The notes under the pieces were generated by a model. That model worked only from the letters and a program-made list of their open reading frames with translations. It had not been told where the DNA came from and searched no databases. The position numbers and the translations under genes were made by a program. Source: a virus. From it: a DNA stretch of 63,925 bases. The stretch is taken from IMG/VR virus record IMGVR_UViG_3300047649_000018, positions 1-63,925 of that record; one strand, written 5' to 3'. Numbering within the stretch: position 1 is the stretch's first letter; each line of letters starts with the position of its first letter. This document shows, one piece after another, positions 14,554 to 23,011 of the stretch.

Positions 14554-15183
14554 ATGTCATTTAATAATTATACAGTAGCTCTTGAGACTAATGAAAAAAG
14601 TGGTGATCAGTATCGAATAACAAACACTATGGACTTTGGAGATTTGTATTTCTCTTATATAGATAACAATACGCATAGTGAAGTAATACCAACACGATTG
14701 ATTGAATTTTTTGAAGATAGCAAAATAATACATAACGAGTTTCCTAATAATATTTCAGTCCTCTTTTCTCATAGTAGTTGGGAAAATATTAAATCAGAAG
14801 CAAGAGTATACGCTGATAAAGAAATTAAAGCAATTATTAGACGAAAAGATAGAAATGAAATTAAAGATGTTATTCCTATGCTTGGACGGATTGCTTACGG
14901 TGATATATGGAATAATGTAATTACAATTGATGATTTAATTAATGAATCTGAATATGATGATGTAATACATAATGATAATGTAGATGAAACACTAGTAAAT
15001 AAAGAAATTAAAAAACCTTATTGCGTTGAGCTAGATAAAGTATTCGATAGTTTAAAAATTGCAGGGAAAGAATTGAAAATTAGATGTGATCATATTTCTG
15101 AATGTTGTAGGGGTAAGCGTCAATCAGCAGGTAAACATCCTGTGACAGGCGAGAAACTTCACTGGCAGTATTGTGAGGGTTAA
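14554..15183 (+). CDS. Phage protein with a homing-endonuclease-type C-terminal module
   Basis: 209 residues. The first 150 are unrecognised. The last 50 (VFDSLKIAGKELKIRCDHISECCRGKRQSAGKHPVTGEKLHWQYCEG, in parts) match the helix-turn-helix module that closes the GIY-YIG endonuclease at 62.7 kb (CCNGRRKSCGKHPI...LLQWMYY). That module is a DNA-binding NUMOD-type unit. No nuclease motif is seen. It looks like a capture of a homing-gene DNA-binding tail. Confidence 0.5.
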   Translation: MSFNNYTVALETNEKSGDQYRITNTMDFGDLYFSYIDNNTHSEVIPTRLIEFFEDSKIIHNEFPNNISVLFSHSSWENIKSEARVYADKEIKAIIRRKDRNEIKDVIPMLGRIAYGDIWNNVITIDDLINESEYDDVIHNDNVDETLVNKEIKKPYCVELDKVFDSLKIAGKELKIRCDHISECCRGKRQSAGKHPVTGEKLHWQYCEG

Positions 15184-15252
15184 TACATAAACACCTTATA
15201 AATTTCCAGTTTTATGGTAGTTTTATATATTAAATATAAAGGAGAAAGTATT

Positions 15253-16023
15253 ATGAATAAAAAATTTACGTTTAAAGTTAAGAATGATAGTACAAATATT
15301 TTGTTTGTAGCGGAATATGTAGGAGATAATAAATTTAGTGTTACATGGGAAAAAGACCATTATAGAGAATATGATTCTGATTCGGTTGATAAATTTATAA
15401 AAGATGGATCATGGTATAAAATAAACGAAGGAGAAGATAAAATGAATACACTTTCAATTCAATCTAAATTTATAAAAGGTGATAAGGTTTATATTATTAA
15501 TCCAACTAAAGACACTAAAATTTGCTCGTTTTGTAATGGTAAAAAGAAGATTGAATATAACAATAAAATCATTGATTGTCCTGAATGTCATGGAGTTGGT
15601 AATACGGAAACTAATAGGCAAAAATGGATAGTATTAGATTCTATATTTACGATTATTGGTATGAAAATTAATATTGGCTCAGAAGTTACAACTATTAAAT
15701 ATAAACTTACTAATAGTATTAAAAACTTTAATCGTGCAGGACAGAATACGTTTTCCACTAAAGAGGAAGCACAGATGGCATGTGATAAGCTTAATCAAAT
15801 CAAGGAATTTGTAAATTTAAATAAGATACATATTTCTGATGATTTTGCTGAGACAATACCTAATCCACAGAATATAGCTGATAGGGTAAAAGAATATAAG
15901 ACTGATAAGAAGTTTAATAATGATATTATTGTTAATTCAGATTATGTTTTGATTGATGGTTATACAACATATTTGGTTTGTAAAATGTTTGAAATTGAAA
16001 ATATTAAAGTTATTATTAAATAA
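15253..16023 (+). CDS. Phage protein with DnaJ-type zinc finger and a ParB-like C-terminus
   Basis: 256 residues from ATG 15253 (SD AAAGGAG). The first 60 residues form one module. An internal ATG at 15442 has its own strong SD (GAAGGAGAA, inside the ORF) and starts a second: CSFCNGKKKIEY...CPECHGVG is a DnaJ-like zinc site. The end (DIIVNSDYVLIDGYTTYLVCKMFEIENI) is the ParB N-terminal pattern used for DNA or nucleotide binding. It may be two genes fused by loss of a stop, or one gene with an internal start. Confidence 0.55.
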   Translation: MNKKFTFKVKNDSTNILFVAEYVGDNKFSVTWEKDHYREYDSDSVDKFIKDGSWYKINEGEDKMNTLSIQSKFIKGDKVYIINPTKDTKICSFCNGKKKIEYNNKIIDCPECHGVGNTETNRQKWIVLDSIFTIIGMKINIGSEVTTIKYKLTNSIKNFNRAGQNTFSTKEEAQMACDKLNQIKEFVNLNKIHISDDFAETIPNPQNIADRVKEYKTDKKFNNDIIVNSDYVLIDGYTTYLVCKMFEIENIKVIIK

Positions 16024-16039
16024 GAAAGGAATAAAATAT

Positions 16040-16612
16040 ATGATGAGAGGAGGTGATAATATATTTTTAAATAAATATGAAATCAAAGATAACTATGTAA
16101 TAATACATATTTATGAGACTAAGAAAGATATAGATAATTTATGTTATGTCGATTTAGATGGACTAGAATGCTTAAAGAAATACAATATGACTTGGTTTAT
16201 TAAATATAATCGTGACAAGAAACTAAAATATGCACAAGCGAATAAACGGGTACATGATGAAAAAGGAAGATTAAAATATTCTACAATATTAATGCATAGA
16301 TTATTAATGAATATAACAGATTCAAAAATTAAAGTAGATCACGAAGATCATGACACCTTAAATAATCGAAAATATAATTTAAGAGTTTCAGTTAATGATG
16401 AAAACACAAAACATCGTAAAGGCAAAAATTCAAATAATAAAAGTGGATACAGAAATGTATGTTGGAATAAAGATTGTAATAAATGGTCAGTTCAAATAAT
16501 AGTGAATGGTAAAAATCATATAATTAAAATGTTTGATGACGTTAATGAAGCTGGAAAATTTGCTGAACTGAAAAGAAAAGAATTATATGGTGATTTTGCA
16601 GGTAATAGTTAA
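16040..16612 (+). mobile_element. HNH homing endonuclease with AP2 domain
   Basis: About 190 residues. HNH core: MHRLLMN, then VDHEDHDTLNNRKYNLR. An AP2 DNA-binding module ends it (SGYRNVCWNKDCNKWSVQI). Such free-standing genes nick DNA and spread between related genomes. Two starts are possible. ATG 16040 has a weaker SD (GAAAGGA). ATA 16061 lies behind AGGAGGTGAT, which would otherwise be translated as R-G-G-D. A near relative at 37.3 kb must also start at ATA. Confidence 0.8.
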
Positions 16613-16657
16613 TACATAATGTGAATAAGTACGTGATTCTATAAGGAAGTGAAAGAA

Positions 16658-16858
16658 TTGAAAATGCTCGATAGTTTATTTGGATCAAGATATTTAATTG
16701 CTTCAATTATAGTATTAATAATTTTACGTATCACATTAGAATTTGCTTGTACCAAAAGAGCAAGTTTTGAAGATTTTAAGAAATGGCAAAAAATATTAAT
16801 AGGCATATCGGGATTGTTATTAAGTATTTTTATGATAATAGTATTTAAACTATCATAA
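16658..16858 (+). CDS. Small membrane protein, two TM helices
   Basis: About 66 residues from TTG 16658 (SD AAGGAAG); GTG 16649 and ATG 16664 are alternatives. One hydrophobic helix follows the N-terminus, then FACTKRASFEDFKKWQ, then a second helix. Function unknown. Confidence 0.45.
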   Translation: MKMLDSLFGSRYLIASIIVLIILRITLEFACTKRASFEDFKKWQKILIGISGLLLSIFMIIVFKLS

Positions 16859-16894
16859 ATGCTATCTTCTATCGGATATTGAAAGGAAAAAATA

Positions 16895-17209
16895 ATGAAT
16901 CATGAAATATTAATATGTCCAAAATGTGGTGGAGAACCAGAAACAATTACAACATATGATACTGAATATGTACAATGTAAAATTTGTGGTCATAAAGGTG
17001 AAATTTATGTTGGTGATTATTATGATGAAGGATTTATGGATGGAACATATGCCATTCATTTTTGGAATGAAGAAGCGATTAAATCTTTTGAAATTCCAGC
17101 ATTAGATATTCTTATTAATAAATCTTTGAAAAGTAATAACGAAAATGATTTTAAGAAATATTTTAAAAAGTATGTTGAACTATTAGATAAAAATGTGAAT
17201 CAATTCTGA
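16895..17209 (+). CDS. Zinc-ribbon protein, Lar-like
   Basis: 104 residues. ICPKCGGEPE...CKICGHKGE is a two-CxxC ribbon followed by AIHFWNEEAI. This order resembles the restriction-alleviation (Lar) family found in phages, where W-N also follows the ribbon. The helical C-terminal half is extra. Lar-like function is a guess. Confidence 0.5.
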   Translation: MNHEILICPKCGGEPETITTYDTEYVQCKICGHKGEIYVGDYYDEGFMDGTYAIHFWNEEAIKSFEIPALDILINKSLKSNNENDFKKYFKKYVELLDKNVNQF

Positions 17210-17230
17210 CTTCTATGGTAGGTGAATTAT

Positions 17231-17359
17231 ATGTAAAGAGTAACTATTCAATATTATAAGGCATGGGGTAAAATACATGGAAATTTACGAAGAAAAGGTA
17301 TTCCATATCCAACGAGTAAGTGGATTACAAGTAAAATTTTAAAGTCAAAATCAAATTGA
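17231..17359 (+). pseudogene. Small basic gene with a TAA directly after its ATG
   Basis: ATG 17231 is followed at once by TAA (17234-17236). The frame then stays open for 40 codons (RVTIQYYKAWGKIHGN...) to TGA 17357-17359. An SD-like GGTAGGTG lies just upstream. AAA or CAA to TAA at codon 2 would explain it. No alternative start is seen in the frame. The protein would be small, basic and probably nucleic-acid binding. Confidence 0.4.
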
Positions 17360-17375
17360 AAAGGAAATAAAATAC

Positions 17376-17621
17376 ATGAGTGGATTTATAAGTAAACAAC
17401 CAAATGGATTATATTGTAGATTTTCTACTATTACAGATTGTCCTACAGATTGGAATATGACAAAAGATGATTATATTAATTTATGTGTAGAAAAAGCAAA
17501 ACAAGAAGCAAATGACATATTAGATGGATATCTGCAACCTTTTAGCGAAGTAGTAAATTGTTTCGCTCCAAATAACATGACAAAACAAGAGTTTAAAAAG
17601 TTTTTAGAGGAGACAAAATGA
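17376..17621 (+). CDS. Hypothetical 81-residue protein
   Basis: SD AAAAGGA. N-terminal SKQPNGLYCRFSTITDCPTDWNMT and a helical C-terminus resemble a common phage orphan family. Overlaps the next gene by 4 bases. Confidence 0.5.
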   Translation: MSGFISKQPNGLYCRFSTITDCPTDWNMTKDDYINLCVEKAKQEANDILDGYLQPFSEVVNCFAPNNMTKQEFKKFLEETK

Positions 17622-17800
17622 GAACTACTTGTTTTGATTGTGTACATAAATCATATTCATACGGATATGGTATTTGTGAATTGGAAGAATGTTGTAAAAT
17701 TGCTTGTGATTATTGCAAATGTAAGGGATGTGATTGTGATAATTATAATATAGTAACAGAAAAGAAAAACTATATAAGGGATGAGACTGTTGAAAGATAG
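17618..17800 (+). CDS. Cysteine-rich 60-residue protein
   Basis: Ten Cys within the first 45 residues (CFDCVH, CELEECC, CDYCKCKGCDC) imply one or two zinc sites. ATGA overlap with the gene before; its end overlaps the next start. Confidence 0.5.
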   Translation: MRTTCFDCVHKSYSYGYGICELEECCKIACDYCKCKGCDCDNYNIVTEKKNYIRDETVER

Positions 17801-18050
17801 CGAAATAAAAGAAATTAATAATTTTGTAATATTACATAGCAATATTTCGGATAATGTTCCTTCAAGAATTGAATTTAAGGTTGGTCATTTAAAAAGAATT
17901 CAAGGAACACTAGTAGCGAAAAACTTAAAAGATTTTCATGATGGTAGTTATGGATATGATTATACAATAAGGTTAGATTCGTATTATAAACATGGTTCTA
18001 CGTGTGAGACTATTATTACAGATATTAAACTGTTTGAAGAAGTACGATAA
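17790..18050 (+). CDS. Hypothetical 86-residue protein
   Basis: I prefer TTG 17790 because AAGGGATGAG sits 5-9 bases before it. ATG 17781 would be inside that SD. Beta-rich sequence with VGHLKRIQGTLVAK; no family recognised. Confidence 0.45.
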   Translation: MKDSEIKEINNFVILHSNISDNVPSRIEFKVGHLKRIQGTLVAKNLKDFHDGSYGYDYTIRLDSYYKHGSTCETIITDIKLFEEVR

Positions 18051-18081
18051 ATAAATATCTAGTTTGGTGAGGGATACGAAT

Positions 18082-18516
18082 ATGGATAAAGATATAAATA
18101 TAGAGGTTTTACAATCAAAAATATGTAAGGAATATTTAAGTATTAATAACGAACTAAATCTTTATAATGAAATGTTTCAAGCTATTAAAAACAATGAAGT
18201 AACTATATGTGTTTGTAGTTCTTCAATACCTCAAAATATTGATATGTCATATCATACAATATATATTAAAGAAGATAGCATGTTGAATAATTATCGCCAT
18301 ACTTATATTTTAGATAAAAATCATATCAATACAAATATACCTAAAAAGACAAGTAAAATTAAGTTTATCCAAGATTATATGATTAAAAAATATGGATATA
18401 AAGAAAATTCTTTTGCATGGGTAGGCTCAAAATGTCTAAGTTATCAAGTTGTTGATTATAAAACAGAATTGAAAAATAAGATTAGTGAATTACAACAGAT
18501 AGTTAATCAAATGTGA
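18082..18516 (+). CDS. Hypothetical 144-residue protein
   Basis: ATG 18082 follows GTGAGGGA. Contains VTICVCSSSIP and a helical C-terminus with KTELKNKISELQQIV. No domain recognised. Confidence 0.45.
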   Translation: MDKDINIEVLQSKICKEYLSINNELNLYNEMFQAIKNNEVTICVCSSSIPQNIDMSYHTIYIKEDSMLNNYRHTYILDKNHINTNIPKKTSKIKFIQDYMIKKYGYKENSFAWVGSKCLSYQVVDYKTELKNKISELQQIVNQM

Positions 18517-18560
18517 GCCAAAGTTATATTTGATTAATATGAAAGAAAGGAATGAAATAG

Positions 18561-19784
18561 ATGCCAACTATTCGTGGTAGAAGGTCTAATTTTATTACAT
18601 ATAATCCTTCTTTAGCTGAATCTGAACTTAGTCAATTAGCATTACAAAATGAAAGTATGAATCAGCTAAATAGTATTAATAATGAAATAGATGAAAGAAA
18701 TGAAGATATTAAACCTTATATTAATCAATGGAATTATCAGCCGAAATACATATTTCATAAATTATTAAATGAAGAAGAATTATATTTTGGAGCAGAAATA
18801 GAAATTGATTGTGGCGGAAAAGATAACAATACTGCTAAAGAAGTAGTAGATTTCATGGGAGAACGAAATGTATTTTGTAAGCATGATGGAAGTTTACAAC
18901 AAGGATTTGAAATAGTAACACATCCAATGACATTTGATTATCATAAAAGTTTACCTTATGATGAATTATTTAAAAAATTAACTGATAAAAAATATAGAGC
19001 GCATGATACCTGTACTTGTGGTTTACATATTCATTTCAATCGAAATTATTTTGGAAATGAAAAAATATATCAAGATTTATCAATTAGTAATCTACTATAT
19101 CTATTTGAGAAGTTTTGGGAGAAAGTTGTACTTGTGGCTAGGCGTGACAGTAATCATTATGCTCAAAGATTTTATCTTACAAAAGACGAAACTCCTATAG
19201 ATATGTATGTTAAATCTAAAAATGCTAACAAGTATGGTGCTATAAATCTTCAGCATGAAGATACTGTTGAAATAAGAATTTATAAAGGTACTTTAAATAC
19301 AGATACATTTTATAATACTATTGAATTTACTAAAGTATTTGTAGAACTTGCTAAAGAGGTTAATATCTATAATATTCAAAATGTTACATGGGAAAATATT
19401 TATAATAGATTTTCAGATAAATTGAAAGAATATATTATAGATAGAGAATTTAAAGCAAAAACCGAAAAGAAAGAAACTAATAAATCAGATATATTTACAA
19501 TACCGACATTATCATGTAATATGAATGCAACAGCTCGTGCATTTCAGGAATTATCAAGAGCATGTCAATCTTCTGTATGGACTTTTGATACAACACAACA
19601 AGCCACTTATAGCGCTATTACAGAACAACCTGTTCCAAGAGAAATAACCGAAGAAGATAATATTAGAGAAAGGATGACACAGTTAAATCGACAGGTAAGA
19701 CATTCTAGGAATCCAATGGAACAACAAAATCTGCAAAGAGAATTAGGAGCATGTTCAAGACAATTACATAATTTGAGGCATTAA
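18561..19784 (+). CDS. Putative amidoligase (COOH-NH2 ligase family)
   Basis: 407 residues. The amidoligase core shows FGAEIEIDCG (about 75), KHDGSLQQGFEIVTHPM (about 106), a TCGLHIHFNR metal/active-site segment (about 151) and VEIRIYKGTL (about 238). These ATP-dependent enzymes, related to glutamine synthetase and gamma-GCS, make amide bonds; phage copies are thought to modify proteins or envelope peptides. The C-terminal 100 residues are coiled-coil like. No usual partner is visible nearby, which leaves the substrate open. Confidence 0.75.
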   Translation: MPTIRGRRSNFITYNPSLAESELSQLALQNESMNQLNSINNEIDERNEDIKPYINQWNYQPKYIFHKLLNEEELYFGAEIEIDCGGKDNNTAKEVVDFMGERNVFCKHDGSLQQGFEIVTHPMTFDYHKSLPYDELFKKLTDKKYRAHDTCTCGLHIHFNRNYFGNEKIYQDLSISNLLYLFEKFWEKVVLVARRDSNHYAQRFYLTKDETPIDMYVKSKNANKYGAINLQHEDTVEIRIYKGTLNTDTFYNTIEFTKVFVELAKEVNIYNIQNVTWENIYNRFSDKLKEYIIDREFKAKTEKKETNKSDIFTIPTLSCNMNATARAFQELSRACQSSVWTFDTTQQATYSAITEQPVPREITEEDNIRERMTQLNRQVRHSRNPMEQQNLQRELGACSRQLHNLRH

Positions 19785-19835
19785 ACTAAACTACGATAGA
19801 AGTGCCATTTGATTGTATAAAAAGAGGTGAGAAAC

Positions 19836-20027
19836 GTGTTAAAGAAAATATTAGGAATAGTATGTCTTATTTGTTTTGCTATAATTATGATATTTATGAT
19901 TTATATCAAATTTACGCATATTGATATGACGGATACAAGACTATTCGTAAATTATTGGTGGGAGTGCATTATGTGCGTTATTTTAGGTATGGGTGGAGGG
20001 TATTTAATTTTTAATGAAAAGAATTAA
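19836..20027 (+). CDS. Small membrane protein
   Basis: 63 residues from GTG 19836, chosen because AGAGGTGAG lies just upstream. Two TM helices (LGIVCLICFAIIMIFMIY and IMCVILGMGGGYLIF) with a short external loop. Function unknown. Confidence 0.45.
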   Translation: MLKKILGIVCLICFAIIMIFMIYIKFTHIDMTDTRLFVNYWWECIMCVILGMGGGYLIFNEKN

Positions 20028-20064
20028 AAATGCTCATAAACATACCGTTTGGAAAGGATTTTAA

Positions 20065-20302
20065 ATGGAAATAATTAGATATTGTGGGTGGTATAGAGAT
20101 ATAAAAATTAAAATACATATAAAGAGAAAAATATTGTTAATGGATATACGAAAATTATTTGTGATGATTGTAATGGATCTGGTATTTTTTATGTTCCAAA
20201 TGGTGTAATAGGTCATATTTATTATTACCCTGATGATATATGTCCTGAAATTCCTACACAATGTGTTATGTGGGTACAGGTGAAATTTATGTCTCATGTT
20301 AA
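20065..20302 (+). pseudogene. Frameshifted zinc-finger protein
   Basis: ATG 20065 has SD GGAAAGGA. Its frame reads MEIIRYCGWYRDIKIK; from about 20112 the sensible protein is in another frame (NTYKEKNIVNGYTKIICDDCNGSG). Near 20270 it moves again to give GTGEIYVSC before TAA 20300. The first break is at an A-run and one extra A restores it; the second needs one base in ATGTGGG. The intact form would be a CxxC zinc protein. Recent decay or assembly error. Confidence 0.5.
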
Positions 20303-20318
20303 CGAAAGGAAATAAATC

Positions 20319-20498
20319 ATGGAAAATATTTATACAATTAATAATAATGAATTAGATGAAATTCAAGTAAATATAAAAGATATACAATATAATATTCAAG
20401 ATATTATAGAAGATGAAACAGATATAAGTTTAAAAGAAATTGCAAATCTTATATTAAATGATGTTTTGATATTATCAAAAATTTTTAAGTGTTCATAA
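20319..20498 (+). CDS. Hypothetical 59-residue acidic protein
   Basis: ATG 20319 behind AAAGGA. Acidic, coiled-coil-prone (NNELDEIQVNIKDIQYNIQ). No family recognised. Confidence 0.4.
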   Translation: MENIYTINNNELDEIQVNIKDIQYNIQDIIEDETDISLKEIANLILNDVLILSKIFKCS

Positions 20499-20534
20499 AA
20501 GCACTGTATTATGTGAAGTTAGAAAGGAGAATAA

Positions 20535-20615
20535 ATGTATTTTTTAGAAGTTGAATGTGTACTTATTATATATGTAATTGTATTAGCTTTATGGTGTAAG
20601 CATATGTTTAAATAA
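20535..20615 (+). CDS. 26-residue single-TM peptide
   Basis: ATG 20535 with a strong SD (GAAAGGAGA). The peptide is one TM helix (VLIIYVIVLALW) ending CKHMFK. Small enough to be missed by gene callers. Could be a membrane subunit or small toxin-like peptide. Confidence 0.4.
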   Translation: MYFLEVECVLIIYVIVLALWCKHMFK

Positions 20616-20669
20616 TAAATACAATCAAATAACTTTTTGATGGCATAAAGAAAGAAGGAAAAATAAACT

Positions 20670-20936
20670 ATGGTATTCAGAAGAAAATATAGACCAAGAG
20701 AAATTACAACGATAGCACTTATTGATAAAGCCAAAACAATTATAGGACAGAAATGTAGAATACAAGGATGTTGTGGAGATTTTGAAAATGTTACTTTAAT
20801 TGATTTAATTGATGTCAGATTTAGAGATAGAATAGATGGTCATAGAGAAGTTTGCTTTTCTACAGATGATTCTTTTTATTCATCTGCATGGTGGGATGAA
20901 GAAACCATTATGAATTGGAAATATAACAAAGAGTAA
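20670..20936 (+). CDS. Hypothetical 88-residue protein
   Basis: Basic N-terminus (FRRKYRPREITTI), then IIGQKCRIQGCCGDFENVTLIDL and DGHREVCFSTDDSFYSS: a small beta-barrel-like phage orphan. SD AGAAGGAAA. Confidence 0.45.
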   Translation: MVFRRKYRPREITTIALIDKAKTIIGQKCRIQGCCGDFENVTLIDLIDVRFRDRIDGHREVCFSTDDSFYSSAWWDEETIMNWKYNKE

Positions 20937-20968
20937 ACCAAAGAATTGTTTTATAGGAGGTAAATATT

Positions 20969-21184
20969 ATGTTAATAGGAATCTGTAAATATTGCAAACA
21001 ATACAAACAAATAGAAAATGGATATGGGAATTGTAAAAGTAAAAAATTTGTTAATGATATTGTTGGATTAGAACCAACAGGATTTAATAAAGATTCATTG
21101 ATTTATTCAAATGAATTTGGTGTAACAACAGCTTTTTATGTTAGAGATCATTTTGGATGTATTCATTATGATGAAATATTATAA
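20969..21184 (+). CDS. Cysteine-containing 71-residue protein
   Basis: CKYCKQYKQ near the start and a late GCIHYDE give a zinc-ribbon-like spacing, similar to phage proteins that start ICKYC. SD AGGAGG. Confidence 0.45.
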   Translation: MLIGICKYCKQYKQIENGYGNCKSKKFVNDIVGLEPTGFNKDSLIYSNEFGVTTAFYVRDHFGCIHYDEIL

Positions 21185-21201
21185 GGCAGGTGTAATTTTA
21201 A

Positions 21202-21351
21202 ATGGAATGTGTAAGATGTAATTATTATAAAATACATAATTGTCAACACCAGTGTATGAATTTGCCTAAAGGTAAAACATGTAACGATTGTATGCATATT
21301 AAAAAATGTGTTTTAATGTTTCATGGTGATCTAAAGAATACTTCATTATGA
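21202..21351 (+). CDS. Cysteine-rich 49-residue protein
   Basis: ATG 21202, SD GCAGGTG. Eight Cys arranged as CVRC, C, C, CNDC and C suggest two zinc knuckles. Overlaps the next gene by 4 bases (ATGA). Confidence 0.45.
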   Translation: MECVRCNYYKIHNCQHQCMNLPKGKTCNDCMHIKKCVLMFHGDLKNTSL

Positions 21352-21587
21352 GATTAATTGATGCAGATTCGCTTATTCAAAAAAGAGCACATGCAAAACA
21401 ATATGATCCTGAAATGTATGTTATTGGTCAAGGATATATTATGGATGCTCCGACTATAGAATTAATACAAGATAAAGATTATGGTTCATGTATTTATGAG
21501 GATAATTTTACATACGAATCACCATGTAGTCATTGTAGTAAAAATCCGAAATATTATGATTGTTATCAGGAAGCTGAAATAAATTAA
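21348..21587 (+). CDS. Phage accessory protein starting MRLIDAD
   Basis: 79 residues. The MRLIDADSL start and APTIELI match a widespread family of small phage proteins of unknown role. The C-terminus adds CSHCSK, CYQE. Confidence 0.5.
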   Translation: MRLIDADSLIQKRAHAKQYDPEMYVIGQGYIMDAPTIELIQDKDYGSCIYEDNFTYESPCSHCSKNPKYYDCYQEAEIN

Positions 21588-21606
21588 TAAAACTTATGAA
21601 ATAGTA

Positions 21607-21634
21607 TTGACAAGTCCACAATTTAGAGTATAAT
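21607..21634 (+). promoter_or_regulatory. Promoter with downstream AATAAATTAA
   Basis: TTGACA 21607-21612, 16-base spacer, TATAAT 21629-21634; AATAAATTAA at 21644-21653 falls at about +3 to +12. It drives the 21675 gene. Confidence 0.75.
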
Positions 21635-21674
21635 AGTAGATGAAATAAATTAAATATGGAAGAAGTAATACATA

Positions 21675-21941
21675 ATGAAATTAACTGGAAAAGTAATTAA
21701 AATAGGTAATCTTTATGATTATTGTAGATATATACCTAATAAAAGAATGGTTGATTATTCTGAAGTATTTGTATTAAATCTTAAAGATGAATATGTTATT
21801 ATTAAAAATCGTGGAATAAGCAAAGACAATTGGATTGAGACAGCATCAAAGAAAGATTTTGTGGAAGTAAATAAATCTGAATTTAATTGGAATATGTCTG
21901 TTAATGAGTTTAGTAATGAGAATGTATTGCTAAATGTATAA
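21675..21941 (+). CDS. Hypothetical 88-residue protein
   Basis: Beta-rich start (KLTGKVIKIGNLYDYCRYI). First gene after a consensus promoter. The SD is weak (GGAAGAAG). No family recognised. Confidence 0.45.
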   Translation: MKLTGKVIKIGNLYDYCRYIPNKRMVDYSEVFVLNLKDEYVIIKNRGISKDNWIETASKKDFVEVNKSEFNWNMSVNEFSNENVLLNV

Positions 21942-21984
21942 TCAAAGAGTTCTTTCATAGACTGTTTGAAAAGAGGTGAAAAAG

Positions 21985-22158
21985 ATGGAAAAACCAAAAA
22001 ATACAATTTCTGAATTTAATAATTATCCATTTAATACTGGATTGATTTGTTCAAGATGTAATAAAGAAATAATTTTACATAATAAAAACGAAACAGTTAT
22101 TTTTGAAGGTTCATGGGATTCCGATAAAGGCGCTCAATATTGTTCAAACTGTCAATAA
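21985..22158 (+). CDS. Small zinc-ribbon protein
   Basis: 57 residues from ATG 21985 (SD AGAGGTG). ICSRCNKE and YCSNCQ form a two-CxxC ribbon. Confidence 0.5.
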   Translation: MEKPKNTISEFNNYPFNTGLICSRCNKEIILHNKNETVIFEGSWDSDKGAQYCSNCQ

Positions 22159-22161
22159 TAC

Positions 22162-22400
22162 ACTAAACAATCTAGTACATAACAGTGCGTCTAATTATTG
22201 TTATTTTCATATAGACCTTCTTTCGCAGTAAGTCAATTGGGTTTAGTATTATGTACTAGATTAAATATTAAATAGTATGGGGTTAGCAAATACTTGCGTC
22301 CTGAAGGTATTTGGGTGGCTTAATGCTAACAGATTATCAGGGGAAAGATAATCAATTATATTTTTATGTAGAATAGGAGAGGATGGAAAGGTTGCCAAGA
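22162..22400 (+). ncRNA. Candidate structured RNA upstream of an HNH gene
   Basis: A gene-free stretch with many helices. AATCTAGTACATAA (from about 22170) pairs over 14 bp with TTATGTACTAGATT (to about 22262). Upstream CTAAAC can pair with GTTTAG just before that right arm, giving a pseudoknot. TGCG + GTCTA pair with TAGAC + CGCA inside. A second domain is GTTAGCA/TGCTAAC enclosing AATAC/GTATT, then AGATTATC/GATAATC. G/C is higher than in flanks. It could be a degenerate group I intron, or a new leader RNA; I could not find intron core sequences. Confidence 0.5.
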
Positions 22401-22407
22401 TTAATAA

Positions 22408-22929
22408 TTGCAATTAGAAGAAATTTGGAGAGGTGTAATCTATCAAGGAAAAGATTTATCACAATATTATGAAGTGTCAAATAAAGGACATTTAAGAAAC
22501 ACCAAAACAAAATATATTGTAAAACTTCATAAAATTAAAACAGGATATTTAACATATTCTGGTTCATTGGGAAGTAGAAATAGTAAAAAAATAATTAGAA
22601 TACACAAGTGTGTAGCGGAAACATTTATTGACAATCCAAATAATTTACCACAAGTTCATCATAAAGATGATATTAAAGTTCATAATTGGATTGAAAATTT
22701 AGAATGGATTACAGCACAAGGAAATGCTATTAAAGCTATAGAAGATGGATTATGTGATATTAGAAAGGGCGAACGTTGTAATTTTGCAAAATTAACAAAT
22801 CAACAGGCAAATGAAATAAGAGAATTATATACAACAGGCGAATACACTCATAGAAGTTTAGGCAAATTATTTAATATCAATCATTCTGCTATAACTAAAA
22901 TAGTAAATAATCAAACATACATAAATTAA
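22408..22929 (+). mobile_element. NUMOD4-HNH homing endonuclease
   Basis: 173 residues from TTG 22408. N-terminal NUMOD4 (EEIWRGVIYQGKDLSQYYEVSNKGHLRN), HNH core (HKCVAETFI, VHHKDDIKVHNWIENLEWIT), then a resolvase-like HTH (TNQQANEIRELYTTGEYTHRSLGKLF...SAITKIV). The nearest SD (GGAAAGG) is 16 bases away, so translation may depend on the structured RNA before it. Confidence 0.85.
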
Positions 22930-23011
22930 TTAAAAATCTTCTATTCTACATAAATATTATGGGCTTAAGACAGTTTTATATAAATAAATTAAATATTAAG
23001 GAGTGGTCAAA

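Noticed and set aside
22162-22929. Complete group I intron with endonuclease ORF
   Set aside because: No split gene flanks it, and P7/P3 core elements could not be found by eye. Kept only as a possible relic.
22162-22929. HEARO/OMEGA-type RNA with IsrB-like nuclease
   Set aside because: The adjacent protein is a small NUMOD4-HNH without a RuvC domain.
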